Assembly (NCBI RefSeq): GCF_030823375.1
Contig: NZ_JAUSXB010000001.1
Coordinates: 1,302,001-1,366,000 of the forward strand
DNA: 64,000 bases
Direction of reading: 5' to 3'
DNA from: Pseudarthrobacter siccitolerans
GTDB taxonomy: Bacteria; Actinomycetota; Actinomycetes; Actinomycetales; Micrococcaceae
Both the position numbers and the translations under genes were made by a program. Positions 37,099 through 45,934 of the stretch are shown here, piece by piece (within the stretch, counting starts at the first letter, position 1; each line of letters starts with the position of its first letter). The notes beneath the pieces are model-generated. The model was not told the origin of the DNA and did not search any database. It was given only the letters and a program-made list of their open reading frames with translations.

Positions 37099-38300
37099 GC
37101 CGTTTTGTAGCCATCACGTCAGATGCTGACTTCGAGAGGCGAGTACGTCTAGCTGCTGCTGGCATGCGCGGGTCACTCCACCACTTCAACGCCGACTATC
37201 TTCCGGAGAGCCCCGACGAAGTGCTCCGTCAGTTGGTAGGCGAGCCCCCCGAAATCTTCGTTCTAGGACCCGGCCTTCCAATTGCTGACTCCCTAAAGTT
37301 CGCAGCCGTCCTGGACCTCCAGTACCCGGAGATCAGCGTCGTTCTGGTCGCCGACGAGGATCCGGAGGTGGTAATCCAAGCCTTGCGCGCCGGCGTCAGG
37401 GACGTGGTGCGCCCGGACTCGGACGTGGACACGCTACGCATCATCATGGAGCGCGCCAGTCTCGCAGCCGCCGGACGCCGTCGAGGTCTCATGCCGAGCA
37501 GCTCCGAACATCAGGAACACGATCGCGGCGGCCGCATCGTCGCAGTCATGTCCCCGAAAGGTGGTGTGGGCAAAACAACGATCGCCACAAACCTCGCCGT
37601 GGGGCTCGGCAAGACGTACCCGATGGGCGTGGTTATCGTCGATCTGGATCTGCAGTTCGGCGATGTGGCCAGCGGCCTCCTAGTGGAGCCTGAACACACC
37701 ATTACCGAAGCGGTGGTGGGCGCCGCTAGCCAAGATTCGATGGTCCTCAAAACATACCTGAGCGTTCACCCTGCCGGCATCTATGCTTTGTGCGGACCCC
37801 GGAATCCGATTGAGATGGATAAGATCTCAGGCGAGCATGTGTCTCATCTTCTGACGCAACTCCAACAGGAATTTCAGTTCGTCATTGTAGACACCGCGCC
37901 GGGACTGGGAGAGCACGTGCTTGCCACCCTCGAGCTGGCCACCGATGCCGTCTGGGTCTGCGGTATGGACATTCCGAGCATTCGTGGATTGAGGACCGGA
38001 ATCAAGATCCTGTCCGAACTCGATCTGTTGCCTGAACGCAGGCATGTTGTCCTCAACATGGCCGACCGCAGAGCGGGCCTCTCGCTCCAGGATGTGGAGG
38101 CCACGATCGGCGCTCCCGTCGACGTTGTCCTGCCCCGGTCACGTAGCCTTCCCTTCTCAACAAACAAGGGGGTCCCCCTTCTCCAGGATGGCACTCGCGA
38201 CCCCGCCACTAAGGGCTTGCGGCAATTGGTGGATCGGTTCAAACCGGATTGGGAAGCCAGACCACACAAAAAGCTCCACAGAAGGGCGGTAGTACAGTGA
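37095..38300 (+). CDS. CpaE/TadZ-like ATPase, locus 1
   Basis: Likely positions the pilus machine. The 401-residue protein has an N-terminal receiver-like domain (about 1-125) without a clear phosphoacceptor set, followed by a MinD/ParA-type ATPase: deviant Walker A SPKGGVGKTT (153-162), VDLDLQFGD (182-190) and VDTAPGL. TadZ proteins localise at poles and recruit the other Tad parts. Its stop overlaps the next gene's GTG (38297), so the two are coupled. Confidence 0.85.
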   Translation: MSRFVAITSDADFERRVRLAAAGMRGSLHHFNADYLPESPDEVLRQLVGEPPEIFVLGPGLPIADSLKFAAVLDLQYPEISVVLVADEDPEVVIQALRAGVRDVVRPDSDVDTLRIIMERASLAAAGRRRGLMPSSSEHQEHDRGGRIVAVMSPKGGVGKTTIATNLAVGLGKTYPMGVVIVDLDLQFGDVASGLLVEPEHTITEAVVGAASQDSMVLKTYLSVHPAGIYALCGPRNPIEMDKISGEHVSHLLTQLQQEFQFVIVDTAPGLGEHVLATLELATDAVWVCGMDIPSIRGLRTGIKILSELDLLPERRHVVLNMADRRAGLSLQDVEATIGAPVDVVLPRSRSLPFSTNKGVPLLQDGTRDPATKGLRQLVDRFKPDWEARPHKKLHRRAVVQ

Positions 38301-39775
38301 ACCTCGCACGCCGGCTCGAACAGCTGAGGGGCAGCAACATAGATGCTGCCAATACCGCAATTGCCGAAACGCATTCTGCTGAGAGTGTCTATGCTGCACC
38401 GGCCACGTTGGGCAAGATCCATGAAGCTATGGCAGCGGAGACGGCGAGCTCCGTGCAAGTTCTGGAGCTGCCCCAAACTGCGGCCAATGCCAGTGAAGCA
38501 CTTGGAGCGCTGAAGGAGCGCGCCAGCCAGGCACTTTTCGAACGCCTGGGCTCGCGCATCACCGACTCGTCTTTGGAAGACACGGAACTTCACCAGTACG
38601 TGAAAGACGAGCTCAAGATCGTCGTCGACGAGGAGCAGGTCCCCCTCTCGAGCAGTGAGCGGCAGCGGCTCATCCGCGAAATTACGGATGATGTCCTGGG
38701 CCATGGACCAATCCAGCGCTTCCTTGACGACCCCTCAGTCACCGAAGTGATGGTGAACCGCTTTGATCAGGTTTACATCGAGCGCGGTGGACAGCTCCAT
38801 AAGACGGATGTGAAGTTCACTTCAGACGAGGCTCTGCGTCGTGTCATCGAACGCATCGTCTCCAGGATCGGACGGCGCATTGATGAATCCTCGCCGCTAG
38901 TCGACGCACGCCTGGCTGACGGCTCTCGTGTCAATGCGATCATTCCGCCGTTGGCCGTCAACGGGCCCGCCCTGACGATTCGAAAATTTGGCGGGGATGC
39001 CCTGACTGTTCAAAAGCTGATCTCCTATGGCAGCCTCTCGCCAGAAATGGCTGAACTATTGCAGGCGTGCGTGCTTGCACGGATGAACATTATTGTGTCC
39101 GGCGGTACGGGCACCGGCAAGACGACGTTGCTGAATGCACTGTCATCCTTCATTCCGGCTTCGGATCGAATCGTCACCATCGAAGATGCTGTTGAGCTCC
39201 AGTTGCAGCAAGACCACGTCATTCGACTTGAAAGCCGGCCTCCGAATATTGAAGGCAAGGGTGAAATCGCTATCCGTGACCTGGTGCGAAACTCCCTTCG
39301 GATGAGGCCCGACCGTATTGTGGTGGGCGAAGTCCGGGGTGGTGAGTGCCTGGACATGCTGCAGGCGATGAACACCGGTCACGATGGCTCGCTCTCCACT
39401 GTCCACGCTAACTCGCCTCGTGACGCCATCTCCCGCCTCGAGACTCTCGTACTGATGGCCGGAATGGACATCCCGCTTCGCGCCGTGCGGGAGCAGGTAT
39501 CTTCAGCCGTGAACTTGATTGTTCACATTTCGCGTCTCCGCGACGGGTCGCGTCGAATTACCCATATCACCGAGGTTCAGGGCATGGAAGGAGAGATCGT
39601 AACTCTCCAGGACGCCTTCGTCTTCGACTACTCGGCTGGGGTCGACGCGAACGGCAAGTTCCTCGGCAAACCAGTTCCCACCGGCGTTCGGCCACGGTTC
39701 ACCGATAGGTTCATAGAACTTGGCATTCACATCTCACCGAACGTTTTCGGTGCGGCTGCAGCCAGGGGGCGGTAG
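38297..39775 (+). CDS. tadA: TadA/CpaF secretion ATPase, locus 1
   Basis: Hexameric ATPase powering pilus assembly. The 492-residue protein has a variable, Ala-rich N-terminus, the N-domain ([30 protein letters not shown]), Walker [11 protein letters not shown] (268-277), Asp box [11 protein letters not shown], Walker [15 protein letters not shown] and the His box [14 protein letters not shown] 38297 overlaps the preceding stop. The C-terminal third is nearly the same as that of the locus 2 paralogue. Confidence 0.93.
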   Translation: MNLARRLEQLRGSNIDAANTAIAETHSAESVYAAPATLGKIHEAMAAETASSVQVLELPQTAANASEALGALKERASQALFERLGSRITDSSLEDTELHQYVKDELKIVVDEEQVPLSSSERQRLIREITDDVLGHGPIQRFLDDPSVTEVMVNRFDQVYIERGGQLHKTDVKFTSDEALRRVIERIVSRIGRRIDESSPLVDARLADGSRVNAIIPPLAVNGPALTIRKFGGDALTVQKLISYGSLSPEMAELLQACVLARMNIIVSGGTGTGKTTLLNALSSFIPASDRIVTIEDAVELQLQQDHVIRLESRPPNIEGKGEIAIRDLVRNSLRMRPDRIVVGEVRGGECLDMLQAMNTGHDGSLSTVHANSPRDAISRLETLVLMAGMDIPLRAVREQVSSAVNLIVHISRLRDGSRRITHITEVQGMEGEIVTLQDAFVFDYSAGVDANGKFLGKPVPTGVRPRFTDRFIELGIHISPNVFGAAAARGR

Positions 39776-39777
39776 CG

Positions 39778-40728
39778 GTGCTGCCTGAATTACCTTCAGG
39801 AATCCTAGTCACTGGACTAGTCCTCGTTTACGTTGCGGCCGGACTCGTATTCACCGTCGTCCTTAAGCCGAAGCAGGGCGTGCCTCTTTCAAGGCGCAGG
39901 CCAGACGCCGAGGATAGGCCGTCCGGTCTGACAAGGCTTACGGCTCAGGCAGTGGGCCGCCTGAACAAGCGACTCAGACGGCGTGGAACAGGACGTCTCT
40001 CAGTTGAGCGGTTCGAGCAGGCCGGTCTGAAGCGGCAACCTGGCGACTACCTCCTGCTGGCCGGAGCGATCACTTTCACCACCACCGTCATTGGTTTCCT
40101 CATGGGCGGACTCTTCATGGCACTGATGTTTTGCTTGGCCACGCCAGCCGGCCTTTACGCGCTATTGAACCTGCTTCGCTCGCGTCGGCGGCGTAAATTC
40201 GACGATCAGGTGCCGGACACACTGCAAATGTTCACGGGCGGTCTTCGCGCGGGCCACAGCTTGCTCCGTTCCATCGATGCCGCCGCGCAGGAGAATCAGG
40301 CACCGATGTCCGAGGAACTCAGCAGGATAGTGAACGAAACAAGAATCGGTCGAGACCTCGGAGAATCAATTACAGATGTTGCCGAGCGGACTCAGAGCGA
40401 AGACTTCCACTGGATCGCCCAAGCTATTGATATCCATCGCGAAGTAGGCGGCGACCTCGCTGAAGTTCTTGATCACCTGGGTGAAACCATTCGTGACCGC
40501 AACCAACTTCGGGGGCAAGTTCGAGCACTTAGTGCTGAAGGCCGAATGTCGGCCATAGTCCTCATGGCTCTCCCCATCGTCATGTTTTTTGGACTCCTAT
40601 TCACGAATGAGCTATTTGCCCATACCTTCACGGCCACCGTGCCGGGATACATCATGATCGCAGCAGTCATCGTCTTGTTGAGCGCTGGCGGGTTCTGGCT
40701 CAACCGGCTCATTCAGCCGAAGTTCTAG
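39778..40728 (+). CDS. tadB: TadB-like platform protein, locus 1
   Basis: Inner-membrane platform for Flp assembly. The 316-residue GspF-type protein has an N-terminal helix (about 8-28), a helix pair near 85-120, the cytosolic F domain (KFDDQVPDTLQMFTGGLRAGHSLLRSIDAAA, then REVGGDLAEVLDHLGETIRDR) and two C-terminal helices. GTG start two bases after tadA with AGGGGG upstream. Pairs with TadC to form the platform. Confidence 0.88.
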   Translation: MLPELPSGILVTGLVLVYVAAGLVFTVVLKPKQGVPLSRRRPDAEDRPSGLTRLTAQAVGRLNKRLRRRGTGRLSVERFEQAGLKRQPGDYLLLAGAITFTTTVIGFLMGGLFMALMFCLATPAGLYALLNLLRSRRRRKFDDQVPDTLQMFTGGLRAGHSLLRSIDAAAQENQAPMSEELSRIVNETRIGRDLGESITDVAERTQSEDFHWIAQAIDIHREVGGDLAEVLDHLGETIRDRNQLRGQVRALSAEGRMSAIVLMALPIVMFFGLLFTNELFAHTFTATVPGYIMIAAVIVLLSAGGFWLNRLIQPKF

Positions 40729-40737
40729 GAGGAAAAG

Positions 40738-41616
40738 ATGCAGCCGATTGCATATGCGGCGATTCTTGCCATTATCGTCCCTATTTCCCTGATGATGTGG
40801 CTAGCCGTCACGGCCGACCGTGCCGGGATTCGAAACATCCAGACCAATCTGGGTCTTGGGCGAAAGATGAATACAGCACGCACTGCTAATGAGCAGTATT
40901 CGACGGTGGCCCGCAAGCTCACACCGAAGAGTTATGAGGCTTGGCTGGACCAGCAGCTCGCCGGTGCAGGAAGGCCCAAAGATTGGCCGTTGGCGAGAAT
41001 TATCATGGTCAAGCCCCTGCTGGCCTTCGCGGGCATGGTCCTTGGATACCTTACCTTCATCGCAGACCCTTCAACTGGTCGGTTCGTTCTTGGCATAGCC
41101 ATCACGGCGCTTTGCTATTTCCTCCCAGACATATTGATCCGAAATAGAGCGACGAAACGGCGGGCGGCCATTCGGTTAGAGCTCCCGAACGCTCTGGACC
41201 AGATGCTGATCTCTGTTCAGGCTGGCCTGGGATTTGAAACCGCAATGGGGCGGGCAGCGGAAAACAGCACCGGCCCGTTTTCAGAGGAGCTGGTAAGGAC
41301 TCTCCAGGACATCCAGGTGGGGCGTTCCCGAAAGGAAGCCTATTTGGCAATGTCCGATCGAGTTGATGTACCCGACGTACGCAGTTTTGTGCGTGCCGTG
41401 GTACAGGCTGACACCTACGGCATTGGAATAGCGGGGGTCCTTAAGGCCCAGGCGAAGGACATGCGGATCAAGCGCAAACAACGTGCCGAAGAGCACGCGA
41501 TGAAGATGCCCGTCAAGATGCTCTTCCCGTTGATCTTCTTCATCCTCCCCGCACTGTTCATCGTCGTGCTTGGACCGGCTGTACTAAGCATCCTGTCCAT
41601 GTTCAGCAACCAGTAG
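40738..41616 (+). CDS. tadC: TadC-like platform protein, locus 1
   Basis: Second platform protein. The 292-residue product has an N-terminal helix (AAILAIIVPISLMMWL), a helix pair near 85-125, the GspF domain (LPNALDQMLISVQAGLGFETAMGRAAEN, VQADTYGIGIAGVLKAQAKDMR) and a C-terminal helix rich in Pro and Phe (MLFPLIFFILPALFIVVLGPAV). AGGAGG sits just upstream of ATG 40738. Lies nine bases after tadB. Confidence 0.88.
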   Translation: MQPIAYAAILAIIVPISLMMWLAVTADRAGIRNIQTNLGLGRKMNTARTANEQYSTVARKLTPKSYEAWLDQQLAGAGRPKDWPLARIIMVKPLLAFAGMVLGYLTFIADPSTGRFVLGIAITALCYFLPDILIRNRATKRRAAIRLELPNALDQMLISVQAGLGFETAMGRAAENSTGPFSEELVRTLQDIQVGRSRKEAYLAMSDRVDVPDVRSFVRAVVQADTYGIGIAGVLKAQAKDMRIKRKQRAEEHAMKMPVKMLFPLIFFILPALFIVVLGPAVLSILSMFSNQ

Positions 41617-41651
41617 CAGCTGGTACGAGCTAGCGATTCTAGGGGGACCAA

Positions 41652-41867
41652 ATGATCGAATTGTTGTCAGGACTGGGCCTGCGTCTCCGCCAGAGGGCAC
41701 TACGACTCCTTCCTGACGAAGTGGGAGCGACTGCGACAGAGTATGGCATCTTGATGGCTTTCATTGTGGTCATAGCGTTCGCTGGAGTGTCACTCTTTGG
41801 GCTTGCATTGAGCGGCTGGTATGACGAGTTAACCGCACACTTGAAAGTTGTTCTAGGTATCCCCTAA
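41652..41867 (+). CDS. flp: Second Flp-type pilin, end of locus 1
   Basis: A 71-residue prepilin with a long basic leader (LRLRQRALRLLPDEVG, G25), the processing motif GATATEY and the helix GILMAFIVVIAFAGVSLFGLAL. It differs in leader and tail from the first Flp and may be a minor subunit or an alternative pilin. AGGGGG precedes ATG 41652. The gene follows tadC by 35 bases and precedes the locus 1 terminator. Confidence 0.88.
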   Translation: MIELLSGLGLRLRQRALRLLPDEVGATATEYGILMAFIVVIAFAGVSLFGLALSGWYDELTAHLKVVLGIP

Positions 41868-41928
41868 TTCGGCTCGCTATGCGGCCCTGAAGGCCTCACC
41901 CATGGTGCCAGTTGGCGCCCCAAAGACC

Positions 41929-41961
41929 GGACCCCCTCGGCACCCAGAACCGAGGGGGTCC
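41929..41961 (+). terminator. Terminator of Tad locus 1
   Basis: Perfect 12-bp stem GGACCCCCTCGG/CCGAGGGGGTCC with a 9-base loop, followed by GTTTGTGTG. It lies 61 bases after the second flp stop and separates the two Tad loci. Confidence 0.85.
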
Positions 41962-42153
41962 GTTTGTGTGCCCGAACGTTTCGGATTCCAAGGTCCAGCG
42001 CAGTGCTAGCGAAGGAAAAGCGCAGGAACAGGGCTCATTGGGAAGGCTTAGCACAGGATGCTGCAAATTCCGGTCAATGTGCCATCAAGCGTTGCTATGT
42101 TTTTTTCAGAGCTGGTGCAGGGCCAGCTTCCCCCACTCGCTCAGGAGTCTCAA

Positions 42154-42384
42154 ATGCTTTCTCTCTACACGAACCTCATGATCCGCCTCCAGACCAACGA
42201 AAAGGGCGCCACAGCCGTCGAATACGGCATCATGGTCGCCCTCATCGCCGTGGTCATCATCGTCGCCGTCACTTTTCTCGGCGATACTTTGACCACCCTG
42301 TTTGGCCAAGTTTCTTGTGATGTTCAGGGCAAGGGCGCCTACATTCCACCTGCTGGTACAGCAGGGAGCAGCTGCGCCCCCTAG
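42154..42384 (+). CDS. flp: Flp-type pilin with Cys-containing tail, locus 2
   Basis: A 76-residue prepilin. The short leader ends at G18, with the motif GATAVEY and the helix GIMVALIAVVIIVAVTFLG. The tail (SCDVQGKGAYIPPAGTAGSSCAP) holds two cysteines, absent from the two locus 1 pilins; a disulfide-closed outer loop is possible. ATG 42154 has CAGGAG upstream; an in-frame ATG about 96 bases earlier lacks one. Likely the main subunit of the second pilus. Confidence 0.9.
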   Translation: MLSLYTNLMIRLQTNEKGATAVEYGIMVALIAVVIIVAVTFLGDTLTTLFGQVSCDVQGKGAYIPPAGTAGSSCAP

Positions 42385-42405
42385 CCATCGCGGGCAGGAA
42401 GGGAC

Positions 42406-42439
42406 GGGGTGGTGGTGGGCTCGAAGCCTCCACCACCCC
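42406..42439 (+). terminator. Hairpin between flp3 and tadE2
   Basis: GGGGTGGTGG and CCACCACCCC form a perfect 10-bp stem, followed by ATCTTTTGGG. It begins 21 bases after the flp3 stop, the same placement as the hairpin after flp1. Confidence 0.75.
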
Positions 42440-42492
42440 ATCTTTTGGGCCATCCATTTTCATGTCCCCAACGCAGTAGGAAAGGTGCCACC

Positions 42493-42885
42493 ATGCCCAG
42501 GACATCCGAGCGTGGAGCCGTCGCGGTCGAGTTCGCGATTGTGGCACCCGTTCTCGTCATGCTGCTCCTAGGCATCATGGAGTTCAGCCGCGCCTACAAC
42601 GCGCAGGCAACGCTATCGGCAGCCGCCCGCGAAGCGGTCCGGGTGATGGCCATCTCCAACAGCCCAACAGATGCTAAAAACGCCGCCAAGGCGGCAGCGG
42701 CATCGCTGCGGCCAGGGCTGGAGGACGCAAAGATTGTCTTCACGAATCTCAGCGTCCCCACCTCGGCTACTTGTGCAGCGGGCACTCAGATTGGCGTCAC
42801 CATCACGTACACCCAGTCCACATTGACAGGGATAGCCGGCGCATTCCCCATGACGGGCAAAGGGGCCATGCTGTGCGGCGGATGA
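42493..42885 (+). CDS. tadE: TadE-like pseudopilin, locus 2
   Basis: A 130-residue paralogue of the locus 1 TadE. The prepilin-like site GAVAVEF starts at G8 and is followed by the helix AIVAPVLVMLLLGIMEFSRAY and AAREAVRVMA. The outer part carries two cysteines (SATCAAG, AMLCGG), matching those of the paralogue and pointing to a conserved disulfide. ATG 42493 follows AGGAAAGG. It overlaps the TadG gene by four bases (ATGA). Confidence 0.85.
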   Translation: MPRTSERGAVAVEFAIVAPVLVMLLLGIMEFSRAYNAQATLSAAAREAVRVMAISNSPTDAKNAAKAAAASLRPGLEDAKIVFTNLSVPTSATCAAGTQIGVTITYTQSTLTGIAGAFPMTGKGAMLCGG

Positions 42886-43925
42886 CAACAGGACCGCGTA
42901 AACACGACAGCGAACGCGGCGCCGTGAGCGTGATCGTAGCCCTGATGCTGGTCGCGCTGCTCGGGTTCGGCGCCATGGCTGTGGACGTCGGCATGATGTA
43001 CGCCGAACGGACCCAGCTCCGAAACGGGGCCGACGCAGCCGCTTTGGCGATAGCGCAGAAGTGCGCCAGGAGCGCGGCCGATCCGGACTGCATAAAAGCT
43101 AAACCACTTGCGACAACATTTGCCAATCAGAATGCCAACGACAGTCTCAGCAACATCAAGTCGTTTGTGCTCGACACGGACAACCGCTCAGTTGCTTTGA
43201 CGGTGGGAGCTCAGGAGGGCGTCCACACGCCTAACCAGGTTTCGCTCTTCTTCGCCCGTGCCCTGGGAATAAATGCTACGGAAGTCACGGCACCCTCGTC
43301 TGCCCGCTGGGGCAGCCCGCTAGAAGGCCCGACCCTTTTCCCCCTTACGTTTTCGCTCTGCCAAGTCAATGGGATGGTTGGGGCGGGCCAACAGCTTCTG
43401 GAAAGCCGGGGTTCAACGCTGACGTCAAAGAAGACTAGTAGCTGCGTCGTGGACGGCAAGACCGTACCAGGTGGTTTTGGGTGGCTCAAGCAGATTGACG
43501 GTCAATGCGGTGGCTACATCAACCTCAGTCTCGGTGCCAGCGGCAGTGAGACAGGCAACGACGCACCCTCTAATTGTGAACAAACGCTGACGAAGTGGGC
43601 CACGACGCTCACGTCTGGCGGCAAGATAACTCTTCTTCTCCCGGTCTACACGTCAGTCACGGGCACCGGAACGTCGGCGGTCTACAGCCTGTCCGCATTC
43701 GCTGCATTTGACGTTGTGGGCTGGCGGTTTGCGTCAGGAGATAACGGCACCAACGCCGCCCTGATATTTCACAACAAAGTCGCCGATGTGGGTGCTGGCC
43801 TTGCCTGTACCGGCGACTGCCGAGGCATCATTGGGGGCTTCGTCAAGTACGTCTCCCTAGCAGAGGGTTACAAACTTGGGCCGGTTAATTCCTACGGTGC
43901 CACCGTCGTCGAACTCACAAGTTAG
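42882..43925 (+). CDS. TadG-like pilus assembly protein, locus 2
   Basis: A 347-residue paralogue of the locus 1 TadG with the same layout: RGAVSVIVALMLVALLGFGAMAVDVG, YAERTQLRNGADAAALA, and a large extracellular part with PGGFGWLKQ and paired cysteines (SSCVVDG, GQCGG, LACTGDC). No von Willebrand domain is present. ATG 42882 overlaps the tadE stop. It is followed by cpaB2 after 45 bases. Confidence 0.8.
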   Translation: MTTGPRKHDSERGAVSVIVALMLVALLGFGAMAVDVGMMYAERTQLRNGADAAALAIAQKCARSAADPDCIKAKPLATTFANQNANDSLSNIKSFVLDTDNRSVALTVGAQEGVHTPNQVSLFFARALGINATEVTAPSSARWGSPLEGPTLFPLTFSLCQVNGMVGAGQQLLESRGSTLTSKKTSSCVVDGKTVPGGFGWLKQIDGQCGGYINLSLGASGSETGNDAPSNCEQTLTKWATTLTSGGKITLLLPVYTSVTGTGTSAVYSLSAFAAFDVVGWRFASGDNGTNAALIFHNKVADVGAGLACTGDCRGIIGGFVKYVSLAEGYKLGPVNSYGATVVELTS

Positions 43926-43970
43926 TCCTTCCTTGGAAATCGTTGATCTGAAATACAACAGGAGCAGTCA

Positions 43971-44741
43971 GTGAAGTCACGTTTGTTGGCCGGTGTGGTG
44001 GCAGTGCTGCTGGCCATCGTCGGGGCGGTCATCGTTGTTTCGTACGCTCAGGGCGCAGACCAGCGGGCCGTCAGTGGCCTGGATCCCGTCGGGGTCCTCG
44101 TAGTCAGCACGGCAGTGCCCGCGGGATCGTCCCTTGAAACTTTGAAGGCAGCCGTGGCCCTTAAACAACTGCCTGGCACCGCCGTCGCAAAAACAGCACT
44201 AAATACGCTGGACGGAGTTGTTGGAAAAGTAACCGCCGCGGACCTTGTCCCCGGTGAGCAACTTCTGGCCGAACGCCTCGTCTCCCCCGAAGAACTGAAG
44301 ACCTCAGGCTCTGTGCCCGTGCCTGCAGGCCTGCAGGAAGTCACTTTCCAGCTTGAACCTCAGCGCGTCGTGGGCGGCCGGCTGGCACCCGGAGACACGG
44401 TGGGCATCTTCATCTCCCTGCTAAACGGCGGCCTGGAGGCGAAGCCGGACAAGGAAACGGTCCAGCTCTCGATCCACAAAGCCCTGGTCACGGCAGTTCA
44501 GCGGGCGCCCGAAGCAACAGCCGCAAACCCCTCCGCCACGGCAACCGACCCCGCCCAGCCCAACCCGCAGGACGTGAACCTACCCACTGGGATGCTCATG
44601 GTCACGGTAGCCGTAAACGATGTGAACTCGAACAAGATCGTTTTCGCGGCAGAATACGCTTCCCTCTGGCTCAGCCGTGAACCAGTCGACGCCCAGGACA
44701 GCGGACCCCGAGTAATGACCCGGCAGGACCTCTATAAATGA
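43971..44741 (+). CDS. CpaB/RcpC-like pilus assembly protein, locus 2
   Basis: A 256-residue paralogue of the locus 1 protein: signal-anchor SRLLAGVVAVLLAIVGAVIVVSYAQGA, SAF-like domain (VVSTAVPAGSSLETL, LVPGEQLLAERL) and RcpC-type domain (VTFQLEPQRVVGGRLAPGDTVGIFI). A Pro/Ala/Thr-rich insert lies near residues 180-205. GTG start with AGGAG upstream. Overlaps the next gene by four bases. Confidence 0.82.
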   Translation: MKSRLLAGVVAVLLAIVGAVIVVSYAQGADQRAVSGLDPVGVLVVSTAVPAGSSLETLKAAVALKQLPGTAVAKTALNTLDGVVGKVTAADLVPGEQLLAERLVSPEELKTSGSVPVPAGLQEVTFQLEPQRVVGGRLAPGDTVGIFISLLNGGLEAKPDKETVQLSIHKALVTAVQRAPEATAANPSATATDPAQPNPQDVNLPTGMLMVTVAVNDVNSNKIVFAAEYASLWLSREPVDAQDSGPRVMTRQDLYK

Positions 44742-45934
44742 GCCGCTTCGTCCTTATCACCCCCGACACAGGATTCGACTCCCGCCTCCGAGAGGCGGTG
44801 GCTGGCGGCCTGCACGGCGGCGTGCAAACCTTCGCCACGAGTTTGCTCCCTGCTGACCCGCACCAGCTCTTCGCGAGCCTGGACCAGGAGCAGCCGGAGG
44901 TCCTGCTCCTGGGACCCGAGGTTCCTTTGGACGAGGCACTACGTTTCGCCACAGTTCTGAAGGTCAGCTTCCCGGAGCTCGCCGTGATTGTTGTCGCCGA
45001 ACCCGAACCCGAATTCCTTCTGCAGGCAATGCGGGCAGGCATCACCGACATCGCCGCCCCCGGTTCGGACGCCGCCCAACTGCGGGTCCTCCTGGAGCGC
45101 GCCAGCCAGTCCTACGCCAGCCGCCACCGCACACTTGCGCCCCAGCAGGTCGTCGAGAGCAACAAGGGCCTGGTCATCGGCGTATTCTCGCCCAAGGGCG
45201 GCGTAGGCAAAACCACCATCGCCACCAACATCGCCATCGGGCTGGGCAAGATCGCTCCCATGAGCGTGGTGATTGTTGACCTGGATCTCCAGTTCGGGGA
45301 CGTTGCCTCAGGGCTGTATCTGGACCCCGAGCACACCGTGACGGATGCGGTGTCTCCGGCCGCGAGCCAGGATTCCCTGGTCCTCAAAGCCTTCCTCACC
45401 GTCCATCCGGGCAGCATCTATGCGCTTTGCGCTCCCACAACCCCCGTGGACGCAGACGAGATAACACCGGACCAGATCGGGCGGCTGATCGAACAGCTGG
45501 CAGAGCAGTTCCAGTACGTTGTGGTGGACACCGCGCCAGGACTGCCGGAAATAGGGCTCGCAGCCATGGAAAAGTGCACCGACGTGGTGTGGGTCAGCGG
45601 CATGGACATTCCGAGCGTCCGCGGATTGCGTTCGGGGCTGGATGTCCTGCGCCAGCTGGATATCCTCCCAGAGACGCGGCACGTGGTGCTGAACATGGCC
45701 GACTCCAAGACAGGACTCACCGTCCAGGACCTCGAATCCACCATCGGTGCGCCCGTTGACGTGAGTATCCCGCGTTCGCGCGCCGTGGCCCTGTCCACCA
45801 ACCGCGGGGTCCCTGTGCTCCAGGCGACTGTGAAGGATCCGGCAACCAAAGGCCTCAACCAGCTCGTAGAACGCTTCAACCCGGCGTGGCGGGCAAAATC
45901 GCAGCGCAAGCTGCACCGAAGGGTAGTGGTCTAA
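44738..45934 (+). CDS. CpaE/TadZ-like ATPase, locus 2
   Basis: A 398-residue paralogue of the locus 1 ATPase. It has an N-terminal receiver-like domain lacking a convincing phosphoacceptor Asp, Walker A SPKGGVGKTT (151-160), VDLDLQFGDVASG, and VDTAPGLPEIGL. It ends in the basic tail SQRKLHRRVVV, matching [11 protein letters not shown] of the paralogue; such tails may bind membrane or partner. Its ATG overlaps cpaB2 and its stop abuts tadA2. Confidence 0.85.
   Translation: MSRFVLITPDTGFDSRLREAVAGGLHGGVQTFATSLLPADPHQLFASLDQEQPEVLLLGPEVPLDEALRFATVLKVSFPELAVIVVAEPEPEFLLQAMRAGITDIAAPGSDAAQLRVLLERASQSYASRHRTLAPQQVVESNKGLVIGVFSPKGGVGKTTIATNIAIGLGKIAPMSVVIVDLDLQFGDVASGLYLDPEHTVTDAVSPAASQDSLVLKAFLTVHPGSIYALCAPTTPVDADEITPDQIGRLIEQLAEQFQYVVVDTAPGLPEIGLAAMEKCTDVVWVSGMDIPSVRGLRSGLDVLRQLDILPETRHVVLNMADSKTGLTVQDLESTIGAPVDVSIPRSRAVALSTNRGVPVLQATVKDPATKGLNQLVERFNPAWRAKSQRKLHRRVVV

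Noticed and set aside
37095..45934. CpaE N-terminal receiver-like domains as active phosphorylation sites
   Set aside because: The acidic pocket and phosphoacceptor Asp pattern of true receivers is not seen in either paralogue.
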